This document shows, one piece after another, positions 1-9,001 of a stretch of 64,000 nt of DNA (positions are counted from its first letter, which is position 1; each line of letters begins with the position of its first letter). This stretch comes from Flavisolibacter longurius (GTDB lineage: Bacteria > Bacteroidota > Bacteroidia > Chitinophagales > Chitinophagaceae). The position numbers and the translations under genes are program-made. The stretch is from NCBI GenBank assembly GCA_013327885.1, contig JABUMY010000003.1, forward strand, positions 186,001 to 250,000, in the 5' to 3' direction. The notes under the pieces were generated by a model that saw nothing but the letters and a program-made list of their open reading frames with translations, was not told the DNA's origin and searched no databases.

Positions 1-2
1 AA

Positions 3-59
3 GCTACCCTCAAAAGAATGGAAGATGGCTTTGAACTGCCACCGGTGAACAAACGTTAG
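3..59 (+). CDS. C-terminal end of an upstream gene (partial)
   Basis: The third forward frame is open from the window edge and ends with TAG at 57-59, giving a tail that reads ATLKRMEDGFELPPVNKR. The composition is protein-like and the neighbouring frames stop early, so this is probably the 3' end of a gene that begins outside the window. The family cannot be named from 18 residues. The next 113 bases hold no gene. Confidence 0.4.
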   Translation, partial: ATLKRMEDGFELPPVNKR

Positions 60-172
60 CAATGGAGCATCCTCCAGCAGTCAGAAACTACGGTGGTAAA
101 TGATGTGCTTAATTTGGTGCCGGCGAATAGAGCGGTGCCAACTTAATTGGCCTTTATATCCGTTCTTTAACT

Positions 173-2758
173 TTATTTCTTACTCAATTTTTCTGTAGGC
201 ACGCCGGTTTCAGTTTGAAAAGGAAAGGTTACCTGCACCACCGTTCCGTTGCCTTCTGTTGAGCGGATGCGGAAATCGCCTTTGTACACTTCTGCACGGT
301 TTTTCATGTTTTTTATGCCAAGTCCTTTGGTGGTCTTGCGCTTGTCAAAGCCAATGCCGTTATCGCTGATTACCACATCCAGGTTTTGCATGCAGGCCTG
401 CACGGTGATTTGCACAACCGAAGCCTTTGCATATTTTACAATGTTGTTCATCTGTTCCTGGATAATGCGATAAATGGTAAGCTGCATTCCTTTTTCCAAA
501 TGGTTTTCTTCCAGGTTATAGGAGAGGTCAATGTGGAAAAGGTTCATCGCGGAGTAGTGTTCAAGTAATTCGTCAAGCGTTGCTTTAAAGCCAATGTCAT
601 TGATCACCGGTGTAATCAGTTGCTTGGAAAGACTACGGATCTCGCTGATGGAACGTTGGATCATGTCGATTCCTTTCTGCGCAAAGATTTCTTTTTGTTC
701 GGGATAATAATTGATGTTTTCGATGTAGAGTTTCGCGGTGGTCAGCAACTGGTTTACATTGTCGTGCAGTTCCTTGGCAATTTCGCTGCGTTCGTTTTCC
801 TGCGTGTTGATGATGGCTTTGGCCACCTCTTTTTGCGACGCAAATTTTTCTTCCAGCACCATTTGCTGCAAGGCTATTTTTTCAGTTACATCATCACCGA
901 TCACAATAAAATGCCTGCCGGTTGGCAGCTCAATTGGTTGCGAGGTGACCTCCAATGAAAAAACATCGCCGTTCTTTTTTTGCTGCAATACAATGTCTTT
1001 GTACCGCGACAACTTTTCTTCGGAAATATTCTCCAGGTCCTGCCAGTCGTCGTCTACGATCAGGTCGTGCACGCTTAGCTGCAAAAACTCTTCTTTTGTG
1101 TAGCCAAATAAACGGAGCGCCGCTTCGTTTACTTCTACAATCTGCAGCGTGTCACCTTTGAACATCCATTTGGGTGTAGGGCTTTGGTAAAAAAGCAACC
1201 GGAAGCGTTCTTCTGAAAGGCGTAAAGCCGTTTCCGATTCTTTTTGCTGCGTAATGTCCTGCATGGCACCTACCATGCGAATGGCTTTGCCCTCTTCATT
1301 GCGAATCAAAAAACTTTTGTCAAGAACATAAGCATAGCTGCCGTCAGCACGCCGGATGCGGTATTCGGCCGACCAGTTGTTCTGCGTGCTTTCAATCACT
1401 TCCTGCAGGCTCTTATTTACACGGTCAATATCCTCTACATGCACCAGTCGCTGCCAGGTTGCGCTGTCCGAAACTTCCGAAATGTCGGTATGCCCAATCA
1501 TCTTCCGAAAACCTTCTCCCCAGTAAATGGTACGTGTTTGCAGGTCAAGGTCCCAGATCACGTCACTGGTAGCCCTTGATGCCAGCTCGTACCGCTGGTT
1601 GCTGATGCGCAAGGCCTCCTGGGCCTTTTTTTGTTCGGTGATATCTCTGAAATAAACCGAAATACCATCCGGTGACGGATAGGCACTAACGCCAACCCAC
1701 ACACCGGCACCAGCGTAGTGCTCTTCAAAGTGAACGGCTTTGTTTTCCCTGAAGGCCGTTTCATAGCGCACATAAAACCGTTGGGTAACGGGGTCATTGT
1801 ATTCGTGCCGAATGTTTTTGCCTAAAATGTCCTCCCGCTTCCGGTGCAGCAGTTCCTCTGCTTTGTGGTTCCAGTAGGTCACGATCCAGTTTTTATCAAG
1901 GGCAATAAAGCCGTCGCCGATACTTTCCAAAATGGTGATCAGCCGTTGCTCCGATTGGCGCAGTGTGATCTCTGCCTGCTTTGATTCGGTAATGTCGCGG
2001 GTTACACCGTGCATGCGCAAAATGTTCCCGTTCACATCTTTCACCGCCTCTATGTGGTGGAGCACATAGATGAGTTCTCCCGAGGGCTTGATCATGCGGT
2101 GGCTGTACTGGTGTTGTGCCCTGATGCGGTTTTCCTCGATGGCATCATCTATTTTGTACCGATCATCGGGATGCACCAGTGACCGGTACAATGCCGTGGT
2201 TACAACGGGGTGGGTTTTTTTATTAAGGCCGTAGATCTCGTACAATTCGTCCGATACATCAATGATGTCACGCACCGCATCCCATTCCCACCAACCGATG
2301 CGGCCAAGCTTATAGGCCCGGAAAAGTTTTTGCTCATAATAAAGCACTTTTTGTTCGCCTTCAGCTTTGGCCCTCGCATCCTTGGCAATGCAGTAAGTGA
2401 TGCCTGTTTCGGTGTCACGCTGTGCCGACCACGACATGGGCACCACGGAGCCGTCCTTGCAGATACAATGGTTTTGAAAATAGCGGATGCTGCTTTCGTT
2501 ACCAAGCACCGTGCCTTTCCACTGCGACCGCTCCCGGTCTTCGGGCACAATGAGGTCCATCAGGAAGGTACCTGCCAACTCTTCTGGCTCGTAGCCCCAG
2601 GCTTCTTTGGCGGCTGCCGATACTACCAGCAGTTTGCCTTCGGCATCGCAAGAGCAGATCACTTCAGGAGAAACGTCCAGGAGCCGTTGCAACAGCTGCT
2701 GCGTATCACCGGGAGGCAAAAAAGACGTGGCACCGGGCTTTTTGGTAGGCTGGCTCAT
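173..2758 (-). CDS. Five-PAS sensor histidine kinase (HisKA_3/NarX-like)
   Basis: This 861-residue protein has no signal peptide or membrane segment, so it is expected to be a cytoplasmic sensor. Five PAS modules can be read at about residues 25-130, 145-255, 268-375, 385-505 and 513-630, several followed by PAC-type segments ending in DIT or DVT. The dimerisation and phosphoacceptor helix follows, with His665 in the motif KELHDNVNQLL, typical of the HisKA_3 class. The C-terminal HATPase domain keeps its N box and the DNGIGFD and GLGIKNM glycine boxes, so it should be active. The class normally pairs with a LuxR-type response regulator, but none lies next to it here. The ligand is unknown. 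ATG at 2758 is the first codon of the PAS-containing frame. A perfect inverted repeat lies 74-104 bp upstream. Confidence 0.88.
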   Translation of the reverse strand: MSQPTKKPGATSFLPPGDTQQLLQRLLDVSPEVICSCDAEGKLLVVSAAAKEAWGYEPEELAGTFLMDLIVPEDRERSQWKGTVLGNESSIRYFQNHCICKDGSVVPMSWSAQRDTETGITYCIAKDARAKAEGEQKVLYYEQKLFRAYKLGRIGWWEWDAVRDIIDVSDELYEIYGLNKKTHPVVTTALYRSLVHPDDRYKIDDAIEENRIRAQHQYSHRMIKPSGELIYVLHHIEAVKDVNGNILRMHGVTRDITESKQAEITLRQSEQRLITILESIGDGFIALDKNWIVTYWNHKAEELLHRKREDILGKNIRHEYNDPVTQRFYVRYETAFRENKAVHFEEHYAGAGVWVGVSAYPSPDGISVYFRDITEQKKAQEALRISNQRYELASRATSDVIWDLDLQTRTIYWGEGFRKMIGHTDISEVSDSATWQRLVHVEDIDRVNKSLQEVIESTQNNWSAEYRIRRADGSYAYVLDKSFLIRNEEGKAIRMVGAMQDITQQKESETALRLSEERFRLLFYQSPTPKWMFKGDTLQIVEVNEAALRLFGYTKEEFLQLSVHDLIVDDDWQDLENISEEKLSRYKDIVLQQKKNGDVFSLEVTSQPIELPTGRHFIVIGDDVTEKIALQQMVLEEKFASQKEVAKAIINTQENERSEIAKELHDNVNQLLTTAKLYIENINYYPEQKEIFAQKGIDMIQRSISEIRSLSKQLITPVINDIGFKATLDELLEHYSAMNLFHIDLSYNLEENHLEKGMQLTIYRIIQEQMNNIVKYAKASVVQITVQACMQNLDVVISDNGIGFDKRKTTKGLGIKNMKNRAEVYKGDFRIRSTEGNGTVVQVTFPFQTETGVPTEKLSKK

Positions 2759-3200
2759 GGCAAAAAATTAAGCACTCCTTGTTGTGGTGTAACGGCAGCA
2801 TTTCCGCCTAAACTGGCAGCCGCAGGTTACCTTTAATTCTTTCGGTTGTTGAAAGAATTAAACAAAAAGTAGGTCAATTGTCGCACACTGACAAACGTCT
2901 TTTTCGTAGCGTGATAAAAAAACGAAACAAGAATGTAAAATTGCCTGTGTCTGCAATTGTCTTGAAAATTTTCGCAAACCAAAAAAGGTCTTGGCCCAAA
3001 ATGTATTTGTCTGAAAAAAAATTGAATGGATGAGAAACCAAGCCAGTTCTTGAAAATATTCTCTTCTTGCAGATGAAAAAAATGTTGTGTAAGAAGCCGT
3101 AGACCAATAGGATGAGTTTGTGCTTCTTTTTGGCAATGATCGCCCGTCTTCATTGCGTGCATTGGGCTATCTTTAAACATACGAATCAAATCGCCTCCGC
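2759..3200. other. 442-bp divergent intergenic region
   Basis: The region separates the leftward kinase gene from the rightward GH43 gene, so it should hold both promoters. It is AT-rich on the GH43 side. Overlapping open frames on the minus strand here lack family features and read as chance. The clearest signal is the inverted repeat at 2832-2862. A TATCTTTA sequence near 3170 resembles a -7 box but has no convincing -33 partner. Confidence 0.5.
2832..2862. repeat. 12-bp perfect inverted repeat upstream of the kinase gene
   Basis: TTTAATTCTTTC at 2832-2843 is mirrored exactly by GAAAGAATTAAA at 2851-2862 around a 7-base spacer. There is no T-run on either side in the right place, so it does not look like a terminator. 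Its position 74 bp before the kinase start suggests an operator or an autoregulatory site, which is inference. Confidence 0.6.
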
Positions 3201-4349
3201 ATGAAAAATTGGCTCCTGGCACTTTCCCTTACGTTAACTCAAATCTCGTATTCTGTTTGCGCACAACAAGGGCCTGCGGGCTCACCGGGTGCATCAACCT
3301 ACCAGAATCCCTTGCCCGTGGCCTTCGGTGATCCTTTTGTGCTTTACACCAATGGTATGTACTACCTGTATGGTACTGGCGGTGCCGACAAAGGCTTTGC
3401 TGCTTATTCATCGCCGGATCTCGTTAACTGGAAGAAAGAGGGACAGGTTTATTTTCACAACAACACCAATGGTTGGAGCAATCCCGCCACGGCCTGGGAT
3501 GGCGCTTACTGGGCACCCGAAGTGTATGAGCGAAACGGAAAATTCTATCTTTTTTACAGTGCGCAGTGGAAAGTGAATCCTGCAAAAGAAATGGAGAATT
3601 TTCGGATAGGCGTTGCCGTTGCCGACAAGCCAACAGGCCCCTTTGTTGACCTGTTCGACCGCCCGGTATTCGACCCCGGTTATCCCACCATCGACGCCAA
3701 TGTTTTTTTTGATACGGATGGCAAGATCTATCTCTATTATTCACGGGTTGCGTACAAGCACCCGGTAAAAAGCGAGGTGGCTACCTGGGCCAAAAACAAT
3801 GGCTGGTTCAAGGAGATCGAAGAAAGCTGGGTGTATGGCGTGCAGCTAAAGGATGATTTTTCAGGTGTGATCGGAAAGCCGGTCTTATTGCTGCGGCCAC
3901 CTGTTTCGATGAAGGACAAGCAGGCCGAGTGGGAGAGCCGGTCGGTTACTTCCAAAGAAGTCAACCGGCGCTGGACCGAAGGTTCGGTTACGTTTAAAAA
4001 AGACAAGGTTTATTATATCATGTATTCGGCCAATCATTTTGGCGGGCAGCATTACGCCGTAGGCTATGCCACGGGCAAAACACCGCTGGGTCCTTTTAAA
4101 AAAGCCGCCAACAATCCTATACTGCAAAAGAACAGCGACAAGGGCGGTACGGTCACCGGCACGGGCCACAACAGCGTTACCTGGTCGCCGGATGGTAAAG
4201 AAATGTTTTGCGTGTACCACGGCCGCACGGCTGCCACCGGCGATGAAAGGGTTGTGTTCATTGACCGCATGGAAGTGAAGGGTGGTAAAATCGTTGTACA
4301 CGGCCCAACCACCGTTCCGCAACCACTGCCATCGGGGGTAGAAAAATAA
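3201..4349 (+). CDS. Secreted glycoside hydrolase family 43
   Basis: The 382-residue product starts with a signal peptide (residues 1-21, ending SVCA) and is otherwise one five-bladed beta-propeller domain. The three acidic residues expected for GH43 can be placed: the general base Asp44 in FGDPFVLY, the pKa-modulating Asp165 in TIDANVFFD, and the general acid Glu260 in WTEGSVTF. The WDGAYWAPEVY segment is also typical. Members act on arabinan, arabinoxylan or beta-1,3-galactan side chains; the subfamily cannot be fixed by eye. It is 25 kb away from the pectin locus, has no SusCD partner nearby, and appears to be transcribed alone or with the next permease gene, 156 bp downstream. Confidence 0.87.
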   Translation: MKNWLLALSLTLTQISYSVCAQQGPAGSPGASTYQNPLPVAFGDPFVLYTNGMYYLYGTGGADKGFAAYSSPDLVNWKKEGQVYFHNNTNGWSNPATAWDGAYWAPEVYERNGKFYLFYSAQWKVNPAKEMENFRIGVAVADKPTGPFVDLFDRPVFDPGYPTIDANVFFDTDGKIYLYYSRVAYKHPVKSEVATWAKNNGWFKEIEESWVYGVQLKDDFSGVIGKPVLLLRPPVSMKDKQAEWESRSVTSKEVNRRWTEGSVTFKKDKVYYIMYSANHFGGQHYAVGYATGKTPLGPFKKAANNPILQKNSDKGGTVTGTGHNSVTWSPDGKEMFCVYHGRTAATGDERVVFIDRMEVKGGKIVVHGPTTVPQPLPSGVEK

Positions 4350-4505
4350 CCGCTGCACAGCGCCTCTTTCCCTGCCTGCAAACCGAACGGTTCCTGTATC
4401 GAAACCGTACATTGGACAAGTGCTCACCGGAGGCAATGACTTCTGTTTCAATCCGTTGAAAAACCGGCACTGCTTCTGTGCCCCTGGGGATATAAAGCAA
4501 GCCAT

Positions 4506-6893
4506 ATGCTGCAACATCACCTGCTGATCGCCTTCCGCAACCTGCAACGCCATCGCGGTTCGTTTTTTATCAACCTTGTGGGATTGTCCACCGGTCTTGC
4601 CTGTGCTTTCCTCATCTATCTCTGGGTGCTGGATGAACGGTCCTTTGACCGTTTTCACCAAAAGAGCCCGCAGCTTTACCAGGTAATGGAAAAGAGCAGT
4701 GAGAATGGGGCCGTGATCGTACACGAAGGCACACAAGGTCCGCTGGCTGCTGCCATGGCAAAAGACCTGCCCGAAGTGCAAACGGCGGTTCCGGTGATGT
4801 CGCTCAAAAAAGAAGGCATTTTTGTGCAAATGCGTAACGGCGACAAAGTGGTTCGCGGTGCAGGCATCTTTGCCGGCAATGCTTTTTTTACCACCTTTTC
4901 ATTTCCGCTTTTGCAGGGAAACCCGGGCCAGGTGCTTGCCGAAAAAAACAGCATCGTTATTTCTGCAGCGCTGGCGCGAAGCCTTTATGGGTCGGCTGCC
5001 AATGCAACGGGCAAACCGCTCCAGTGGGAATTGTTTGGAGAGAAACGCATGGTGACCGTTTCCGGCGTCTTTGATCACCTGCCCGCTAATACTTCCCTGC
5101 AGTTTGATTTTGCCATGCCGTTTGAATTAATGATGACGGAGCTGGCGCCGAATTTTCAAAAATGGTCAAACGAAGGACCGGCCACTTACCTGGTGCTAAA
5201 ACCGGGGACCAACATCGAAGCGTTCAATGCCAAGATCAAGGATTTTATCAGGCCTTATTTTAAAGAAACCATCTTCTCACTTTTTGTTCGTCCTTATGCC
5301 AGCGGTTATCTCTATGGCCGGTACGAGAACGGGCAGCAGGCCGGTGGCCGCATCGAATATGTACGCCTGTTCTCGCTGGTAGCGCTGTTTATTATTGTTA
5401 TTGCCTGCATCAATTTTATGAACCTTTCTACGGCAAGGGCCTCGCGGCGGTTAAAGGAAGTGGGCATTAAAAAAGTGGTGGGCTCCACCCGTAAGGCGCT
5501 GGTCTTCCAGTTCCTGAGCGAAGCGGTTTTCATCACCTTTTTATCACTCCTGCTAGCCTGCTTTTTGGTGGCAGCACTCTTGCCGTTTTTCAGCCAGGTT
5601 ACCGGCAAAAACCTGGTGGTAGACCTTACGCCGCAACTGGTGTTGTTGCTCCTTGGTGTGACCTTGTTGACAGGTTTGCTTGCCGGCAGTTATCCTGCAT
5701 TTTATCTCTCCGGTTTTAGTCCTGTTGCCGTGCTGAAAGGAAAGCTGAAAAATTCTGTAGGCGAATTGTTTGCCCGAAAAGGTTTGGTGGTTTTCCAGTT
5801 CGTGGTCTCACTTGTTTTGATCGTGGCTGTTTTGGTGGTGTACCAGCAGGTGGCTTATGTGCAATCAAAGCATTTGGGTTATGATAAAGCAAACGTCATC
5901 ACCTTCGACAGGGAAGGAGCCGCCGTGCAAAACAGTGAAGCTTTTCTCACGGAACTGCGTCGTCAGCCCGGGATCGTTTCTGCCTCGGCCATCCAGCAAG
6001 GCATAGTGCAGGGCAGCAGCATGGGCGCCTCTACCTATGGTATTGACTGGCCGGGGAAAACGGGCAAAGACCTGGTGGATTTTGCCGTGCGGGCCGTTGA
6101 TTACGACCTGCTGGAAACGCTGGGTGTACAACTAAAAGAAGGCCGCAGCTTTTCACCAGCATTTGGCGCTGACGACCGCAGCATTGTTTTTAACGAAGCG
6201 GCCATTAAAGCCATGAACTTAAAAGAACCAGTTATCGGCACAAAGGTTAATATGTGGGGCGAAGAAAAAACCATCATCGGCGTAGTGAAGGATTTTCATT
6301 TTACTTCCCTTCACGATGCCATTGCACCCATGCTTTTCTTTTACGGACCGAAAAATGCTTCCACGATTGTTGCCAGGATAGAACCGGGAAAAGAGCAGCA
6401 GGTCATCACCGGTTTGCAGGCATTTTATAAGAAAGTCAATCCCGGTTATGTGTTCGATTACAGCTTTCTTGACCAGGCCTACCAGGCACAATACGTAGCT
6501 GAGCAACGGGTGTCCCTGTTGTCGCGGTTCTTTGCCGGTCTTGCTATTTTGATCTCCTGCCTTGGTCTGTTTGGACTCGCCGCCTTTAATGCCGAAGTGC
6601 GTACCAAGGAGATCGGGATTCGCAAAGTGCTGGGTGCTTCGGTGAATAACATTATGCTGATGCTCTCAAAAGATTTTGTGCGCCTGGTGCTGCTGGCCAT
6701 TTTAATTGCCTTCCCGCTGGCCTGGTGGGCCATGAACAGTTGGCTTCATGGCTTTGCCTATCACATTACCATCAGTCCCTGGGTGTTTGTAACGGCCGGT
6801 ATCGCCATCCTCCTGATCTCCCTGTTGACCCTCGGTTTCCAGTCGGTAAAAACGGCATTGATGAATCCCATCAAAAGCCTCCGGTCAGAATAG
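4506..6893 (+). CDS. MacB/FtsX-type ABC transporter permease
   Basis: The 795-residue membrane protein has the duplicated layout common in this phylum. A first transmembrane helix (about 20-42) is followed by a periplasmic MacB_PCD domain, an FtsX core (about 285-405) with the signature ASRRLKEVGIKKVVGSTR, a second periplasmic domain, and a second FtsX core ending at the C-terminus with RTKEIGIRKVLGAS. No ATPase gene is adjacent, which is usual for this group; the partner is presumably encoded elsewhere. The substrate is unknown; relatives export lipids, peptides or antibiotics or act in envelope signalling. ATG at 4506 immediately precedes the conserved N-terminal motif LLIAFRNLQRHRG. Confidence 0.87.
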   Translation: MLQHHLLIAFRNLQRHRGSFFINLVGLSTGLACAFLIYLWVLDERSFDRFHQKSPQLYQVMEKSSENGAVIVHEGTQGPLAAAMAKDLPEVQTAVPVMSLKKEGIFVQMRNGDKVVRGAGIFAGNAFFTTFSFPLLQGNPGQVLAEKNSIVISAALARSLYGSAANATGKPLQWELFGEKRMVTVSGVFDHLPANTSLQFDFAMPFELMMTELAPNFQKWSNEGPATYLVLKPGTNIEAFNAKIKDFIRPYFKETIFSLFVRPYASGYLYGRYENGQQAGGRIEYVRLFSLVALFIIVIACINFMNLSTARASRRLKEVGIKKVVGSTRKALVFQFLSEAVFITFLSLLLACFLVAALLPFFSQVTGKNLVVDLTPQLVLLLLGVTLLTGLLAGSYPAFYLSGFSPVAVLKGKLKNSVGELFARKGLVVFQFVVSLVLIVAVLVVYQQVAYVQSKHLGYDKANVITFDREGAAVQNSEAFLTELRRQPGIVSASAIQQGIVQGSSMGASTYGIDWPGKTGKDLVDFAVRAVDYDLLETLGVQLKEGRSFSPAFGADDRSIVFNEAAIKAMNLKEPVIGTKVNMWGEEKTIIGVVKDFHFTSLHDAIAPMLFFYGPKNASTIVARIEPGKEQQVITGLQAFYKKVNPGYVFDYSFLDQAYQAQYVAEQRVSLLSRFFAGLAILISCLGLFGLAAFNAEVRTKEIGIRKVLGASVNNIMLMLSKDFVRLVLLAILIAFPLAWWAMNSWLHGFAYHITISPWVFVTAGIAILLISLLTLGFQSVKTALMNPIKSLRSE

Positions 6894-6904
6894 GTGCATC
6901 CGCT

Positions 6905-6957
6905 CAACAATCAACATCTAAAAAATCAATATCCCAATATCCTAATATTCAATATCA
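6905..6957 (+). repeat. Short-word repeat after the permease stop codon
   Basis: Starting 12 bases after the stop codon, the words CAATATC, CAATAT and TCAACAATC recur in imperfect tandem. The block is one of several gene-end repeats in the window, each with its own word. Confidence 0.45.
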
Positions 6958-6999
6958 CACTCTCGTATTCCATTGCGTAAAAGCATTTACCTTGCTTGA

Positions 7000-8079
7000 A
7001 TGAAACTTCTTTTGGCCCTTTGCCTTTCGGTAATGACCGCAAGCGTGTTTGCACAAACAAAAAAACCATTTGAGATTGCTATCGATGGACTGACGCATGC
7101 CCATGTGCACTGGTTGCTGAACCGCGCCAAAGACGGCGATATCCGCATTGTTGGCGTTGCCGAAAAAAACCGCGAACTGGCGGAGCGTTACCTGAAGCAA
7201 TACAACCTTCCTCTTTCGCTTTTGTACGCTTCGTTGCCGGAACTTTTGCAAAAGGTAAAACCCGAAGCGGTGGCAGCATTTAATCCTATCAGCGAGCATC
7301 TTTCTACCGTGCAGGCCTGCGCACCCAAAGGCATTTCTGTAATGGTGGAAAAGCCCCTGGCGGTAAGCCTGGTGCATGCAAAGCAAATGGAGGCATTGGC
7401 AAAAAAATATAACATTCACATGCTCACCAATTACGAAACCACCTGGTACGGCAGTCATTACAAAGCGGCAGACTTGCTGGATACGCTGGGCGAGATTCGT
7501 AAGATGGTAGTGCACGATGGTCACCAGGGGCCTAAAGAAATTGGCGTGAACAAAGAGTTCCTCGATTGGCTGACCGACCCCGCTACCAACGGCGGCGGTG
7601 CCATTACCGATTTTGGTTGTTACGGCGCCAACCTGGCAACCTGGCTGATGAAAGGCGAACGGCCAACAGCGGTATTTGCGGTGACCCAACAGGTAAAGCC
7701 GCATGTGTATCCAAAGGTGGATGATGAAGCCACCATTGTGCTGACCTATCCAAAAGCGCAGGCCATCATCCAGGCTTCGTGGAACTGGCCGTACAGCCGC
7801 AAAGACATTGAAGTGTATGGCGTGAATGGCTACGTGATTGCCGACCGCGATGGCATGCGGGTGAGGCCTTCGGAGAAAGTGAAGGAACGGTACGAAAAAG
7901 TGCCGGCACGGGTTACACCGTTTCACGATCCGTTTGCTTACCTCGCGGCCGTTGTTCGCGGTGAAGTAAAAATGGACAACACCGATCTTTCTTCGCTGCC
8001 CAACAACATGATCGTAATGGAAATACTGGAAGCTGCAAAACAATCGGCAAAAGAAGGAAAGCGTATCAACATGCAATAA
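7000..8079 (+). CDS. Secreted Gfo/Idh/MocA-family oxidoreductase
   Basis: This 359-residue protein begins with a Sec signal peptide (cut after SVFAQ, residue 19), followed by an NAD(P)-binding Rossmann domain and the C-terminal alpha/beta domain of the family. The motif EKPLAVS (the Lys of EKP is the usual catalytic residue) and the segment GGGAITDFGCYG are visible. Family members oxidise or isomerise sugars and inositols with a tightly bound nicotinamide cofactor. An exported version is unusual for a dinucleotide enzyme but common in this phylum. It is followed by a strong terminator, so it is the last gene of its transcript. The substrate is not predictable from the context. Confidence 0.84.
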   Translation: MKLLLALCLSVMTASVFAQTKKPFEIAIDGLTHAHVHWLLNRAKDGDIRIVGVAEKNRELAERYLKQYNLPLSLLYASLPELLQKVKPEAVAAFNPISEHLSTVQACAPKGISVMVEKPLAVSLVHAKQMEALAKKYNIHMLTNYETTWYGSHYKAADLLDTLGEIRKMVVHDGHQGPKEIGVNKEFLDWLTDPATNGGGAITDFGCYGANLATWLMKGERPTAVFAVTQQVKPHVYPKVDDEATIVLTYPKAQAIIQASWNWPYSRKDIEVYGVNGYVIADRDGMRVRPSEKVKERYEKVPARVTPFHDPFAYLAAVVRGEVKMDNTDLSSLPNNMIVMEILEAAKQSAKEGKRINMQ

Positions 8080-8139
8080 GAATTTCGTTCGGGGTTTTTC
8101 TCAGTTTGAAACGCTGGAAAAGCAGAAAGGATAGAAAAG

Positions 8140-8167
8140 AAAAAAGGTAGCATTGCTACCTTTTTTT
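8140..8167 (+). terminator. Rho-independent terminator
   Basis: GGTAGC at 8146-8151 pairs with GCTACC at 8155-8160 around the loop ATT, preceded by six A and followed by seven T, so A-T pairing extends the stem. It lies 61 bp after the Gfo/Idh/MocA gene. The A-tract/T-tract symmetry would let it work in both directions. Confidence 0.85.
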
Positions 8168-8536
8168 CGTTCACACAAATCCACGCTGCACCAAAATCAA
8201 TTTATTGCGACATAGGGGCGGATCAATAATTTTCAATAGATGACCCGATTCTTGAGCGATGATTTTACGCATCTGCTCTTGTTATCTATAGGCAAAGTGA
8301 ATGCCAACAAGGGTTTTGGCCTTTGCGACGGCATTGCCCTAACCTCAACCGTAGAAATAAATGCAAGAACTGTGTAATAAGTTGTAGAATGCCGGGGCCC
8401 GTTTTTGTCTTAACATTTTTCTACTTAACAGGCAGCCTTCACTGGCATGGTTCTTCCTCGAGCTTGAAAGAACCGTTGGAAAAAGAAGAGCATGCGGAAA
8501 ACCGGGGCTTGCACTTTTTCAGCAAAAAAATTCAAC
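8168..8536. other. 369-bp intergenic region without a recognisable gene
   Basis: No coding frame here has family features. A hairpin can be drawn from GGTTCTT (8449-8455) and AAGAACC (8468-8474) around a CTCGAG centre, about 60 bp before the next start codon; its role is unknown. Confidence 0.4.
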
Positions 8537-8821
8537 ATGAGCAAGAAACTAACAACCCTCGAAATAGAAATTCCGTACAAGCGGTCAGGTGGCATCATCA
8601 GCCAGCAAGCCGTGTCATTTGATCTCTTCGAGGTGGATGGGCACTATGAATTGAAACCGCTTCTTTCCACCGATGAACGGCGGGTAGCCAACCTGCCCGA
8701 AACCCTCAATTTTACAGTTGAGGACGGCAAGCCGGTATCGCTGCGCGGAAAAATGGATGGCAACTTTCATGTGATCCAGGATGCGGTGCGGCAACTCAAG
8801 GGAAAGGAAGAATTCTTTTGA
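8537..8821 (+). CDS. Conserved-looking small protein of unknown function
   Basis: The 94-residue product starts MSKKLTTLEIEIPYKRSGG. It is a soluble, mixed-charge protein without a signal peptide, membrane helix or cysteine pair. Regular alternating patterns such as LNFTVEDGKPVSLRGKM suggest a small beta-rich fold. An in-frame GTG, TTG or ATG further upstream would add about 15 residues, but the ATG at 8537 gives the natural N-terminus. I do not recognise the family. Neighbours give no hint: it is flanked by repeat-rich spacer and a convergent esterase gene. Confidence 0.6.
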   Translation: MSKKLTTLEIEIPYKRSGGIISQQAVSFDLFEVDGHYELKPLLSTDERRVANLPETLNFTVEDGKPVSLRGKMDGNFHVIQDAVRQLKGKEEFF

Positions 8822-8885
8822 TCCAGCCACTTCGCTAAGTAAAACAGGATGACCGCCGACGGCCGTGCCGTTTAACTGGCACTGC

Positions 8886-8936
8886 GGGTAGATAGTAGCG
8901 TGTAGCTAGTGGCGAGTAGCGAGTAACCAGTAGCCA
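8886..8936. repeat. Degenerate GTAGC/GAGTAGC tandem repeat
   Basis: The words GTAGCGTGTAGC, GCGAGTAGC, GAGTAACC and AGTAGCC follow each other with a period of about 7-10 bases, between the small protein gene and the convergent esterase gene. Confidence 0.5.
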
Positions 8937-8950
8937 AAGCCTGTAAGTTT

Positions 8951-8996
8951 GGGAGAATAAATAATCAATAACCAATAATTAATAATCTATTCTCCC
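8951..8996 (-). terminator. Inverted repeat at the 3' end of the esterase gene
   Basis: GGGAGAATA (8951-8959) pairs with TATTCTCCC (8988-8996). The 28-base centre is an AT-rich run of ATTATT/AATAAT words that can pair further. It begins a few bases after the esterase stop codon on the minus strand and may act as its transcription end, though there is no clean T-run. Confidence 0.4.
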
Positions 8997-9001
8997 ACCA
9001 C

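Noticed and set aside
50-65. CAAACGTTAGCAATGG as a LacI-type site
   Set aside because: It overlaps a coding end and only one half matches; no catabolic gene follows.
6971-6981. Further LacI-type half-site (ATTGCGTAAAA) before the Gfo gene at 7000
   Set aside because: Only the outer end and A-run match; the central CGGTAACG part is absent.
6955-8076. 373-codon antisense frame over the secreted Gfo gene
   Set aside because: Cys/His/Phe-rich shadow without a plausible start or fold.
8323-8622. 99-codon frame before the small protein gene
   Set aside because: It overlaps the better-supported 8537 gene in another frame and has irregular composition.
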